Assembly: GCA_016719815.1 (NCBI GenBank)
Contig: JADJYK010000023.1
Span: 1-41,087 of the forward strand
Length of the DNA: 41,087 nucleotides
Origin: Chitinophagaceae bacterium
GTDB taxonomy: Bacteria > Bacteroidota > Bacteroidia > Chitinophagales > Chitinophagaceae
Reading direction: 5' to 3'
Within the stretch, counting starts at the first letter, position 1. Each line of letters starts with the position of its first letter. Positions 29,831-37,645 of this stretch are shown piece by piece. The notes beneath the pieces were generated by a model, which was given only the letters and a program-made list of their open reading frames with translations, was not told where the DNA came from and ran no database searches. Position numbers and translations under genes: made by a program.

Positions 29831-30442
29831 TTAACGCTCATCTTTATTCCGCAGACTGCTTAACACTTCAAATTGCTGCTTTGCAAACGGCTTAACAGCC
29901 GCCCAGAAATGACGATAACAGTCTTGCAAAAGTTGGTAGTGATGCTCAAATAATTGATAAGCGGTATCGCTTTCAGTAAGATATACCGCCCGCCGCACCA
30001 CACCTCCAAGGCTTTTTTCTGTTCCCCATCGGGTACGATAATGAAAAAGCCAGTTTTGTTCTTTCATATATGGCAGCATTCTGCCAAACCGTTCGGGCAG
30101 GCGGTGATGGTATACTTCAAGCACCTGGTATGCTGATTGTGTAAAGTGAAATAATGAGCTTTCGGTAAACTCATTTTCATCGGTGGCCAAAAAATGGTCA
30201 TACACCACATCTACAAAAGCACCACTGTAAAGACGGTAAGCGGGCCTGAATACTTCTTTGGCTTCTTTTGTTGCATCATGCCCGTCGGTAAACATGTCAA
30301 TCAGACGGTGCAATGTTATGCCTGTCTGAATACCCGCAGGATAATCAAATTTTGTTTTGCCTTTTACAAAATCACTAATCATGTTGCCCACCAGGATTTC
30401 CGGTTGGTCAAACGACAGATATGCGTGGGCCAGATAGTTCAT
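29831..30442 (-). CDS. ACP phosphodiesterase (DUF479, AcpH-like)
   Basis: A 203-residue cytoplasmic protein with the AcpH family start MNYLAHAYLSFDQPEILVGN and the conserved MISDFVKGK, IQTGITLHRLIDMFTDGHDA and FVDVVYDHFLATDE, holding the metal-binding His/Asp of an HD-like fold. AcpH removes the phosphopantetheine arm from acyl carrier protein. Sequence conservation at the N-terminus is strong; enzyme activity of Bacteroidota members is not known to me. The frame is intact. It is followed 46 bases downstream by the DUF2911 gene (ATG 29784) on the same strand, and its upstream gap holds the opposed heptad repeats. Confidence 0.88.
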   Translation of the reverse strand: MNYLAHAYLSFDQPEILVGNMISDFVKGKTKFDYPAGIQTGITLHRLIDMFTDGHDATKEAKEVFRPAYRLYSGAFVDVVYDHFLATDENEFTESSLFHFTQSAYQVLEVYHHRLPERFGRMLPYMKEQNWLFHYRTRWGTEKSLGGVVRRAVYLTESDTAYQLFEHHYQLLQDCYRHFWAAVKPFAKQQFEVLSSLRNKDER

Positions 30443-30451
30443 CAGGTAAAT

Positions 30452-30520
30452 AATGAATATTGAACACTGAATAATGAATTATTATACCATTTCAGTGTTC
30501 AATATTTCTTGTTCATTATT
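30452..30520. repeat. opposed heptad repeats forming a long hairpin
   Basis: Four 7-base units of consensus AnTGAAn run at 30452-30479, and matching inverted units at 30491-30520. AATATTGAACACTGAA (30456-30471) pairs perfectly with 30491-30506 across a 19-base loop. The block fills the 85-base gap between the hydrolase stop (30528) and the ACP phosphodiesterase start (30442); as RNA it could terminate transcription in either direction, though no long U run follows. Confidence 0.75.
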
Positions 30521-30527
30521 GAAAATA

Positions 30528-31957
30528 TTATTTAACATATTTGCTCAGCCATTCAGTCATTTCCTTTAAGGCAACTGGAGAAAATGTTTCTTCCAGTTCG
30601 CCGTATTCTGCCAATGTACATTTTTTGCAGGATTGAAATAAATGGTTCATGTCTTCCAGTACTTTTATATCTTTTACCCGTACCTTACTTTTTTGAAGGG
30701 CAGATTTAATTCCTGGTATGTTTTGTGAAGCTATTACCTGCAAATCTTTGTTTCCGTTTAATGCCAGCACTTTACAGGAGAGTTGTTGCAGGTATGGCTT
30801 AGGATCAAATTGCAGGAAATACTTAAACCATTTTCCAGATACGGCTTTAACCAGTTGCTCAGAAGCTTTTCTCTTATATTCTTTTCGCTCATTCCCAGTT
30901 GCGCAAGCAAAGCAGTATCAGTTGATCCTGCCCATTTTTCTGTTAGCTTCTTTACTTTTTTAAGTGCCTTAGCTGTATCTGTCTCATTTATTGTTTTAAT
31001 CAACAGCTTCCTATATAATGGCTTATAAGAAAGAACAGCTTTTTCACTTACTCCTGATGAAATCATTATAGCACCCGTCTGCTCAATAAGCAAATCAAGG
31101 GTTTTAACACCTGGGCCTGCCAGCAGTATTATATAATTAATATCCTTTCGCTTTGTTGCCACCATTGGTGCAATCATGCCTCCTTCGCTATGCCCTATTA
31201 AACCAATTTTTGTTTTGTCAACTTCATTTCGTGTTAGCAGATAATCAACGCCATTACTTACATCGCTGGCAAAATCGGCGGTTGTCGCTTCTTCAAATTT
31301 ACCTGTACTTTTTCCCACACCCCTGTCATCCACCCGCAATACAACAATTCCGTTTCTGGTAAGATGATCGGCAATTACTGCAAATAGTTTATGTCCTAAT
31401 ATTTCTTCATCCCGGTTTTGTGCCCCGGACCCGGTAATAAGAATAGCTGCCGGAAATGGCCCATCCCCTTTAGGTATAGAAATAGTAGCCCCGTATTTAA
31501 GCGATCTCGCAGCATTTTCATAAATCACATCTTCGTTTTTATATTCAAAGGGTGGCTTGGGCGTTTGAGGTCTTTTCCGTTCAGTAACCTTATTTGTCTT
31601 CTTCAATGAAAGAGGGAAATTTGTCCGCAGTACAAATTTTCCTTCAATTACGGAATCACTTGTAAGTTTTCCTGTGTAGGAGGCCCCCAATGCCTTCATT
31701 TTTATAAAAATTGAATTATTCCCCCCGGTAAACACTGAATCGCATGTCAGGCCAAATGCATTTTGATCAGGACTGTCGGCTGATGCATGAAGTTGGCCAC
31801 TGCTGTCAGTTATATGAAAAACAATACGCAGTTCAACTCCCAGGTTCAGTTTACCTTCCCATATACCATGAAACTTTCCTGTTTGGGCATATAAAAAAGG
31901 AATTGAACAAATTAAAACGAGTGCCACTAAAATCAGTTTTTTCATAAACATTTTCAT
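30528..31957 (-). CDS. secreted alpha/beta hydrolase (one frameshift)
   Basis: A serine hydrolase-fold protein of about 477 residues with a signal peptide (MKKLILVALVLICSIPFLYA). Residues about 25-130 form a small beta-rich N-terminal domain (GIWEGKLNLGVELRIVFHIT, SYTGKLTSDSVIEGKFVL). The hydrolase domain has ITGSGAQNRDEEILGHKLFA, VLRVDDRGVGKSTGKF and the nucleophile elbow GLIGHSEGGMIAPMVA. A frameshift near 30820 separates the last part, which continues KYFLQFDPKPYLQQLSC and contains VLALNGNKDLQV and the catalytic His in EDMNHLFQ. Its ATG overlaps the sdpI stop (ATGA), so it is translated as the third gene of the sdpR-sdpI operon. The substrate is unknown. Confidence 0.87.
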
Positions 31958-32622
31958 TTATTGATTGTAATCTTTTTGTGCTTTCTGTAAAAATGAAAAG
32001 AAAATAGTATCGGGATAGCCGTAATAATAATCATTACGGTTATAAACACAGCCATCGCCATCCTTGGCGAAAGAAATAAGCAGGTAACGGCCAGGAATAG
32101 TCCGCCGCCAAACCACAACTTTCCGGCAAGTGCATGTGTTCTCTTCCAGTTCTCCTCATTTTCAAGTGCCCACGGCAACCGGAACCCGGCAAAATAGTTG
32201 GGCTTGATATTGTGCATGTAGTTACCAATAAAAGCAAATAACAATCCGGTAGCTGCCAGAATAATACCTGTGTTGAAACTGATATTACCTTTTGAGCTGC
32301 TATAGATAATCATACACAATACTGCCACCATAAAAACAACCACGCCAAAGGCAAGACGGCGCAGCCGGAATTTATTTTCAGCTGCATATTTCTTAGGATC
32401 TATACGATAAATATTGGAAAGGATAAGATATGACACCGGGCACATTATGCTCAATATTATTACCATTAACAGCAATTCAGGCTTGCTGCCAAACCGGTCC
32501 GGCTTTCCGTTTATATCAAAATGTACAGCCACCTTCTCCGGTAAAGTATTCCAGACAATTGCCAGGTAAATAACCGGTACTATCATAAGCAGCCAGACAA
32601 TCCTGTTCAAAAATTTCTCCAT
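31954..32622 (-). CDS. SdpI/DUF1648 family membrane protein
   Basis: A 222-residue inner-membrane protein with about six helices. It begins with a DUF1648-type segment (VAVHFDINGKPDRFGSKPEL) and has the SdpI-type core FAFIGNYMHNIKPNYFAGFR followed by LPWALENEENWKRTHALAGK, the family's signature. In Bacillus subtilis SdpI gives immunity to the SdpC peptide toxin and inactivates the repressor SdpR. No SdpC-like gene is visible here. It starts 1 base after the sdpR-like stop and overlaps the hydrolase start by 4 bases (ATGA), which argues for translational coupling. The frame is intact. Confidence 0.88.
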   Translation of the reverse strand: MEKFLNRIVWLLMIVPVIYLAIVWNTLPEKVAVHFDINGKPDRFGSKPELLLMVIILSIMCPVSYLILSNIYRIDPKKYAAENKFRLRRLAFGVVVFMVAVLCMIIYSSSKGNISFNTGIILAATGLLFAFIGNYMHNIKPNYFAGFRLPWALENEENWKRTHALAGKLWFGGGLFLAVTCLFLSPRMAMAVFITVMIIITAIPILFSFHFYRKHKKITINK

Positions 32623-32623
32623 G

Positions 32624-32887
32624 TTATCTCTTTTTTGTTTTGAACTGCATAAACCATTTCATTATTTCATCCACAACGGTGGTATTCAGCGAATAGTAGA
32701 TGAACTGACCCTCTTTCTCGGCAGTAACCAGTTTTGCCTGCTTCAACAAATCAAGATGATGCGATATACTGGGGCCGGAAATATTAAACCGCTCTACTAT
32801 TTCTCCCGCCGTCATGTCTCTTTCCTGCAGTAATTCAAGAATTTCACGCCGGGTGGAATCATTCAATGCTTTAAATACAATATTCAT
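32624..32887 (-). CDS. ArsR/SdpR-type autorepressor
   Basis: An 87-residue winged helix-turn-helix protein: MNIVFKALNDSTRREILELL, then the recognition helix region VERFNISGPSISHHLDLLKQ and the wing LVTAEKEGQFIYYSLN. It lacks the Cys pair of metal-sensing ArsR proteins and resembles SdpR, the autorepressor paired with SdpI. It is the first gene of a three-gene operon, and a 24-base perfect palindrome 20 bases upstream is the probable operator. It would repress its own operon until the membrane protein captures or inactivates it, by analogy with B. subtilis SdpR/SdpI; that mechanism is inference here. Confidence 0.9.
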   Translation of the reverse strand: MNIVFKALNDSTRREILELLQERDMTAGEIVERFNISGPSISHHLDLLKQAKLVTAEKEGQFIYYSLNTTVVDEIMKWFMQFKTKKR

Positions 32888-32907
32888 GTATAGTGCCCCT
32901 TAATTAT

Positions 32908-32931
32908 ATATTTAGACAAATGTCTAAATAT
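32908..32931. promoter_or_regulatory. 24-base perfect palindrome, probable SdpR operator
   Basis: ATATTTAGACA (32908-32918), a 2-base AA centre and TGTCTAAATAT (32921-32931), ending 20 bases upstream of the sdpR-like ATG. Its size and symmetry fit an ArsR-family dimer site; the TTTG inside it may also be a promoter element, so binding would block transcription. Confidence 0.65.
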
Positions 32932-32992
32932 TTTTTTGCTTCTTAACATTTCTTTCAAAATATTTGTTCTCCGCCTCTTTTGGCTGATGGCC

Positions 32993-33132
32993 GGTTATTA
33001 AAAATGGCAGACGGTTGATATTGATTAACCGGTGTTAAGAGTTATTAACACAGCACCCCATTAATCACAATTAGCTTGATACCGGGTGTAACCTATTTTA
33101 GCTTTGTGTCGTTAAAGATATATAACCGGTTA
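32993..33132. repeat. cluster of three AACCGG-containing elements upstream of the PepSY-like gene
   Basis: CCGGTTATTAA (about 32993), TTAACCGGTGTTAA (about 33025-33038) and the palindrome TAACCGGTTA (33123-33132) share an AACCGG core. The middle one runs into a small hairpin GTGTTAA/TTAACAC (33032-33051). The last one falls inside the predicted 5' leader of the gene at 33181. Confidence 0.4.
33075..33106 (+). promoter_or_regulatory. promoter CTTG-N20-TAGCTTTG
   Basis: CTTG (33075-33078) and an exact TAnnTTTG element, TAGCTTTG (33099-33106), 20 bases apart. Transcription would start near 33113, leaving a leader of about 68 bases before the ATG at 33181. Confidence 0.6.
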
Positions 33133-33180
33133 AAAAAGACATTAATTCATTAAACCGCCAACAGGCAAAAAGAATAAAAG

Positions 33181-33618
33181 ATGAAAAAATTAGTATTAAC
33201 GCTGGCCGTAGCCGTAAGCACAATGTGTGCTTTTGCCAGGGAAGTAAATGTTTCGGAGAAAGTGCTGAAAGCCTTTAACACTGAATTTACAGCGGCTAAA
33301 GAAGTAGAATGGAGCATCAATAAAGATTTTTACAAAGCTTCTTTTGTGTACAACGGAAACTATGTATATGCATTCTACAACATGGAAGATGAACTCATTG
33401 CCGTTACCCGCAATATCAGTCCAGCCGGTTTACCAATGAACCTGCAAACCAGTATTAAGAAAAATTATAGCGATTACTGGGTAAGTGATTTGTTTGAACT
33501 GAATAATGAAGACGGAACAGCTTATTATATTACTCTTGAAAACGCAGACACCAAACTTGTTTTAAGATCACAGGCTGGCGCAGCCTGGGGTAACTACAAA
33601 AAAGTAAACAAATCATAA
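33181..33618 (+). CDS. secreted PepSY-like protein of unknown function
   Basis: A 145-residue intact frame with a signal peptide (MKKLVLTLAVAVSTMCAFAR). The mature part resembles the PepSY/BLIP-like domains common in Bacteroidota secreted proteins: VLKAFNTEFTAAKEVEWSIN, then DFYKASFVYNGNYVYAFYNM and DELIAVTRNISPAGLP, with the helix-then-strands order of that fold. Such domains are thought to bind or inhibit peptidases in some proteins, but no function is established for this one. It has a good promoter, a leader of about 68 bases and its own terminator, so it is a stand-alone gene. Confidence 0.75.
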   Translation: MKKLVLTLAVAVSTMCAFAREVNVSEKVLKAFNTEFTAAKEVEWSINKDFYKASFVYNGNYVYAFYNMEDELIAVTRNISPAGLPMNLQTSIKKNYSDYWVSDLFELNNEDGTAYYITLENADTKLVLRSQAGAAWGNYKKVNKS

Positions 33619-33650
33619 GCAGACGATAGTTTTGGTGTGTGGTAAATACA

Positions 33651-33687
33651 AACCCTGTTTCCGTCTCGTCGGAACGGGGTTTTGTTT
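33651..33687 (+). terminator. intrinsic terminator after the PepSY-like gene
   Basis: AACCCTGTTTCCG pairs with CGGAACGGGGTT (one bulge, one G-U) around a short loop, followed by TTGTTTT. It starts 32 bases past the stop at 33618. Confidence 0.75.
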
Positions 33688-33699
33688 TATACAAAAATG

Positions 33700-33707
33700 T
33701 ATTTTTG
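33700..33707 (+). promoter_or_regulatory. -7 element TATTTTTG upstream of the deoxyhypusine synthase homologue
   Basis: An exact TAnnTTTG match just after the preceding terminator; it would give a leader of about 55 bases before the ATG at 33769. No clear -33 element is seen. Confidence 0.4.
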
Positions 33708-33768
33708 CTGCCTCCGCATTGTCTCGTTGTATTGCGATCTGAAGGCGGTCTTAAAAAACATTTCAAAA

Positions 33769-34743
33769 ATGAACAGAGGACCTGTTTCACAATTTATCCA
33801 GCACCATTATCGCCATTTCAATGCTGCCGCACTGATGGATGCAGCCAAAGGCTATGAACAGCACCTGCTGGAAGGAGGTAAAATGATGATTACCCTGGCT
33901 GGCGCCATGAGTACCGGCGAATTGGGCATTTCACTGGCCGAGATGATCCGCCAGGGTAAAGTGGATATCATCAGTTGTACAGGTGCCAACCTGGAAGAAG
34001 ATGTGATGAACCTGGTGGCACACTCACATTACAAACGGATACCTAACTACCGTGACCTTACCCCGCAGGAAGAATGGGATTTGCTGGAAAACCACTACAA
34101 CCGTGTAACGGATACCTGCATACCCGAAGAAGAAGCCTTCCGCCGCCTGCAAAAGCACTTGGTAAAACAATGGAAAGAAGCAGAAACAAAAAATGAACGC
34201 TATTTTCCGCATGAATTTTTATACAAAACCATTCTAAGCGGTGAACTGAAACAGTATTATGAGATTGATCCCAAAGACAGTTGGATAATTGCCGCTGCCG
34301 AAAAGAATATTCCTATTATAGTACCCGGATGGGAAGACAGCACTACCGGCAACATCTTTGCCAGCTACGTAATAAAAGGTGAACTTAAGGCAAGCACCGT
34401 AAAAAGCGGTATTGAATACATGGTTTATTTAACCGAATGGTACCGCAACAATTCTTCTGGAAAAGGAGTTGGTTTTTTCCAGGTTGGCGGCGGTATTGCA
34501 GGAGATTTTCCAATTTGTGTGGTGCCGATGATGTACCAGGATCTGGAATGGCATGATGTGCCTTTCTGGAGTTATTTCTGTCAGATAAGTGACAGCACTA
34601 CATCTTATGGCTCTTATTCCGGTGCTGTGCCCAACGAAAAAATTACCTGGGGCAAGCTGGATGTAAACACTCCAAAATTTATTGTGGAAAGTGATGCCAC
34701 CATTGTAGCCCCGCTGATTTTTGCATGGGTGCTGGGCTGGTAA
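33769..34743 (+). CDS. deoxyhypusine synthase family protein
   Basis: A 324-residue intact frame from ATG 33769 (MNRGPVSQFIQHHYRHFNAA). The upstream ATG at 33682 lies before the -7 element and is rejected. Signatures are the NAD-binding MITLAGAMSTGELGISLAEM, IISCTGANLEEDVMNLVA, IPIIVPGWEDSTTGNIFA, GVGFFQVGGGIAGDFPICVV and the catalytic-lysine motif ITWGKLDVNTPKFIVESDAT, matching the SWGK motif of eukaryotic enzymes. Bacteria lack eIF5A; known bacterial homologues act in polyamine synthesis (for example the homospermidine or SpeY-type aminopropylagmatine routes). Which reaction this one performs cannot be decided. A strong terminator follows. Confidence 0.9.
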   Translation: MNRGPVSQFIQHHYRHFNAAALMDAAKGYEQHLLEGGKMMITLAGAMSTGELGISLAEMIRQGKVDIISCTGANLEEDVMNLVAHSHYKRIPNYRDLTPQEEWDLLENHYNRVTDTCIPEEEAFRRLQKHLVKQWKEAETKNERYFPHEFLYKTILSGELKQYYEIDPKDSWIIAAAEKNIPIIVPGWEDSTTGNIFASYVIKGELKASTVKSGIEYMVYLTEWYRNNSSGKGVGFFQVGGGIAGDFPICVVPMMYQDLEWHDVPFWSYFCQISDSTTSYGSYSGAVPNEKITWGKLDVNTPKFIVESDATIVAPLIFAWVLGW

Positions 34744-34766
34744 TCTGAATTTGATATTTAAAAAAG

Positions 34767-34796
34767 AATCCCGGCTTTGCACCGGGATTTTTTTAT
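34767..34796. terminator. bidirectional intrinsic terminator
   Basis: AATCCCGG (34767-34774) and CCGGGATT (34782-34789) flank a 7-base loop, with T-rich sequence after it on plus and A-run before it, so it also reads as a terminator on minus. It sits between the convergent deoxyhypusine synthase homologue and rpiB. Confidence 0.9.
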
Positions 34797-34813
34797 AGCC
34801 AATACAATACTTG

Positions 34814-35267
34814 CTATCCGCAAGCAATTTTATTCACTCTTGTGGCATGGCGGCCACCCTCAAACTCTGTAGTCATAAACAAGGCTACCATTTTTTCTGC
34901 ATCACCTTCCCGTACAAAGCGGGCAGGTATGCAAATAATATTGGCGTCGTTGTGCTGGCGCACCAGTTTTGCAATTTCTTCACCCCAGCAAAGTGCTGCC
35001 CGTACACCCTGGTGTTTATTGGCCGTAATGGCCACCCCATTGGCCGTGCCGCAGAGCAAAATCCCAAAAGCAGCCTCATCATTTTCAACGGCTTGGGCAA
35101 CCGGGTGTGCAAAATCAGGATAATCAACGGAGTCTTTGCTGTGTGCCAAAATCTTTGAATAAAAATCCTTTTCCTTCTAAAAAAGAAATCAGCTCTTCTT
35201 TATAATCAAAGCCGGCATGGTCGCTTCCGATTGCAATAGGTTTTTGCAAGTTGAACGGTGAATGCAT
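34814..35267 (-). CDS. rpiB: ribose-5-phosphate isomerase B (one frameshift)
   Basis: It interconverts ribose-5-phosphate and ribulose-5-phosphate in the pentose phosphate pathway. The corrected start is ATG 35267: MHSPFNLQKPIAIGSDHAGF then DYKEELISFLEGKGFLFKDF. The loss of an AC pair near 35147 shifts the frame; correction gives FGTHSKDSVDYPDFAHPVAQ. The catalytic Cys is in AAFGILLCGTANGVAITANK, and the C-terminal part has VRAALCWGEEIAKLVRQHND and the family end around GGRHATRVNKI. The length is about 151 residues, as expected. The upstream gap to tatC carries short AAGTTAG-type repeats. Confidence 0.94.
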
Positions 35268-35272
35268 AAAAC

Positions 35273-35293
35273 AAGTTAGAAGTTACAAGTACA
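35273..35293. repeat. short AAGTTAG-type heptad repeat in the tatC-rpiB gap
   Basis: Three consecutive 7-base units begin AAGT (AAGTTAG at 35273, then two near copies), just upstream of the rpiB start. The rest of the 111-base gap is AT-rich with nothing else recognisable. Confidence 0.35.
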
Positions 35294-35378
35294 ATCAGTA
35301 AAAGTTCTCTACAAAGCTATATTTAATATTTAATATCCGGGAATAATCGTTGTGCCAACTTTGTACTAACCGTTTTGG

Positions 35379-36232
35379 TTAGCTCCATTCTTTTTGTTGC
35401 TTTTCTTTCTCTTTGCCGATTCGGGTCGCAATTATAATACCGGCTTCATAAAGAATATACAACGGAATGGTAACAATACCCAAACTGAACGGATCGGTAG
35501 TAGGCGTAATAATAGCCGCCAGTATAAGAATAACAACAATGGCATGGCGGCGATACTTTCGTAAAAAATTCGCAGTAAGTAAGCCTATTCTTGTAAGCAC
35601 CATTACCAGTAGTGGCAACTGGAATAAAATACCAATACCAACGGTTGTATAAATCAGGTTTTCGAGGTAATCAGAAAAAGTGGGTTTAATTTCTATCAGG
35701 TCGCTCAGCTTATAGGTAAAATAAAAATTTACCATAAACGGTGTAAGCACAAAATAACCAAATGCCACACCCATAAAGAAAAGCAATGATACCCAGAAAA
35801 TGACCCCTCTTGTTTTTTTAATTTCGGTGGGAGAAAGAGCAGGCCTCACAAACTTCCAGAATTCCCAAAAACATAAGGAAAGGCAATAATAAACCCGCAA
35901 ATAAATGAAACGGTAAAAGAAGACACAAACTGGCCCGTCATCGTAGTTTCTAAAAACTTCACCTCAACATTGCCAAAACACAAGCCATCGCCGATGCCAA
36001 TCTTACGGCCAAGTTTGCAAAACCACTGTGCTGTAACAAAACCTGGTTTAGCCGGCGCAAACAAAATATCATCAACCACACTATTAATGAAAACGAAAAC
36101 CACAATCGCACCAATCATCACTGCGATAACTGCACGGATTATATGCCAGCGTAACTCCTCCAGATGATCTATAAAGGTCATCTCTGCCTTTTCGTCACCG
36201 CTCCGTTTATTTAAAAAATCAAGTAAAGCCAT
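35379..36232 (-). CDS. tatC: twin-arginine translocase subunit TatC (one frameshift)
   Basis: TatC is the inner-membrane receptor for folded proteins carrying a twin-arginine signal. It starts MALLDFLNKRSGDEKAEMTF, then the signature IDHLEELRWHIIRAVIAVMI. Six hydrophobic segments follow, with FLETTMTGQFVSSFTVSFIC, GFIIAFPYVFWEFWKFVRPA (joined after a T missing from the run at 35871-35875) and YVLTPF-type GYFVLTPFMVNFYFTY. The end contains AIVVILILAAIITPTTDPFS, the conserved Pro-Thr-Asp region of TatC. The corrected length is about 284 residues. No TatA or TatB gene is in the window. A TATCTTTG element 17 bases upstream is probably its promoter. Confidence 0.94.
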
Positions 36233-36249
36233 GGTAGTTTATAGGAGGG

Positions 36250-36257
36250 CAAAGATA
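36250..36257 (-). promoter_or_regulatory. -7 element TATCTTTG of tatC
   Basis: An exact TAnnTTTG match on the minus strand, 17 bases before the tatC ATG, with the heptad repeat starting 5 bases further upstream. Confidence 0.55.
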
Positions 36258-36261
36258 CGCG

Positions 36262-36296
36262 GTGAATAGTGAATGACGAATAGTCAATTCTGAATG
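36262..36296. repeat. five-unit degenerate heptad repeat upstream of tatC
   Basis: Five exact 7-base steps from 36262; units are variants of GTGAATA with AAT kept at positions 4-6 in every unit. The block lies right behind the tatC -7 element and covers its -33 region. Confidence 0.75.
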
Positions 36297-36333
36297 TCAT
36301 CTCCGTAGCTGGCAACTAAGTAGTTTAAATCCT

Positions 36334-37583
36334 TTACTTTAGTTTCTTCATCTTAACCGTTTCAATCCTTGTGTCGCTTACGTTCAGTATGTCAAACTCG
36401 TAATCGCCAATAATAATGCGTTCTTTTTGCTGCGGAATTGTTTCGTAATAATGAATGATATAACCAGAAAGAGTCTCTGACTCTTCATTGTCAAACACAA
36501 AACCATATTTTTCTTCCAGGTAGTCCAGTTCAAGACGGCCTGAGAAAATATATTCACTTTCAGCAAGTTGCTTTTCTACAAATTCCTCTGTGTCGTATTC
36601 ATCATGTATCTCACCAAACAGTTCTTCCAGTACATCTTCCATTGTAATAACCCCCGCAGTACCCCCAAACTCGTCCACTACCCAGGCTATACTTTTCCGC
36701 TCACGGGTAAATTTGCCGATAAGATCTGTGGCACTCATACTTTCCGGCACCGCCGGTATAGGAAGCAATACAGATTGTAATGACTCTGGTTTCTTGAACA
36801 GGTCAAGTTGATGTATATAACCAATAATATGGTCAATATTCTTCTCAAATACTACAAGTTTACTCAGTTTTGTTTCAACAAACTTGTGTTTAATTTCCTC
36901 AATGGAAGTTTGGCTTTCTACACCGATAATCTCCTTACGGGGAACCAGACATTGCCTGATTTTTACTTTTGGCAGTTCCTGTGCATTCTCCATCAGTTGT
37001 GTACTTCGCTCATTCCGTTCATCCGATGCAGGCTGGTTAAAAAGATTTTTCAAGTCACTACTGGTAAGCGGCTCTTCTGTTTTATCCAGTTTTATATCAA
37101 AAATAAACTTCAGTATCCATTCTGATAAGTCAATAAGCCGGGTTGCAACAGGTGCAAAAATACCATAAAAAAAATCAGTTACCGCGGCAAACCTGCCCAG
37201 CCAGGTATTGCTGCGGGCACGAAACCATGCACGGGGAATAAACCCGGCAAAAACAAGTACAACAACAGTAGCTATCAGAATTTCTGCTATAAGTCGTACA
37301 GAAAACGCCTGAACTCCGATATACTCCCAGGCCGGCCTCATTACCGTACTTAATTGCAGTATAAGAAAAACAAGACAAATATGAAAACCGATAAGAGTAG
37401 TACCCAAAAACTTAGCCGGGGAATCAATAAACTTCGATACAATTTGTGTGGCCCGGCCACCTTGCTTTTTCTTCAGTTCAAAACTCATCCGGTTGGCGCT
37501 GTAAAAGGCCATTTCAATGCCTGCAAAAATGCCATCAGCAACAGAATGATAAAGAAAAAGATAATAGTATTCCACGGTATCAT
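36334..37583 (-). CDS. CNNM/CBS-domain membrane protein, HlyC/CorC (GldE-like) family (one frameshift)
   Basis: A membrane protein of about 416 residues, related to magnesium/cobalt efflux factors and to GldE of gliding bacteria. Starting at ATG 37583 it reads MIPWNTIIFFFIILLLMAFF; one T missing near 37535 then leads to AGIEMAFYSANRMSFELKKK. The CNNM/DUF21 domain spans about residues 1-195, including FIDSPAKFLGTTLIGFHICL. Two CBS domains follow (about 215-335) around CLVPRKEIIGVESQTSIEEI, HIIGYIHQLDLFKKP and IAWVVDEFGGTAGVITMEDV, and the CorC_HlyC domain (about 345-416) has EYIFSGRLELDYLEEKYG and ETIPQQKERIIIGDYEF. The transport role or a gliding role cannot be told apart here. Confidence 0.9.
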
Positions 37584-37602
37584 GGCACGAAGATATAAAA
37601 TG

Positions 37603-37630
37603 GCGAATGGAAAATGGTGAATGAAGAATG
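37603..37630. repeat. four-unit degenerate heptad repeat between gmk and the CNNM gene
   Basis: Four exact 7-base steps (GCGAATG and three variants ending AATG) just upstream of the CNNM gene; a near -7 sequence TATCTTCG lies at 37588-37595, between the repeat and the ATG. Confidence 0.7.
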
Positions 37631-37645
37631 GGAACTCTGCGAAGT

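Noticed and set aside
30452..37630. Heptad repeats as CRISPR repeats or IS ends
   Set aside because: There are no regular spacers, no cas genes, no transposase and no target-site duplication; unit length is 7 bases.
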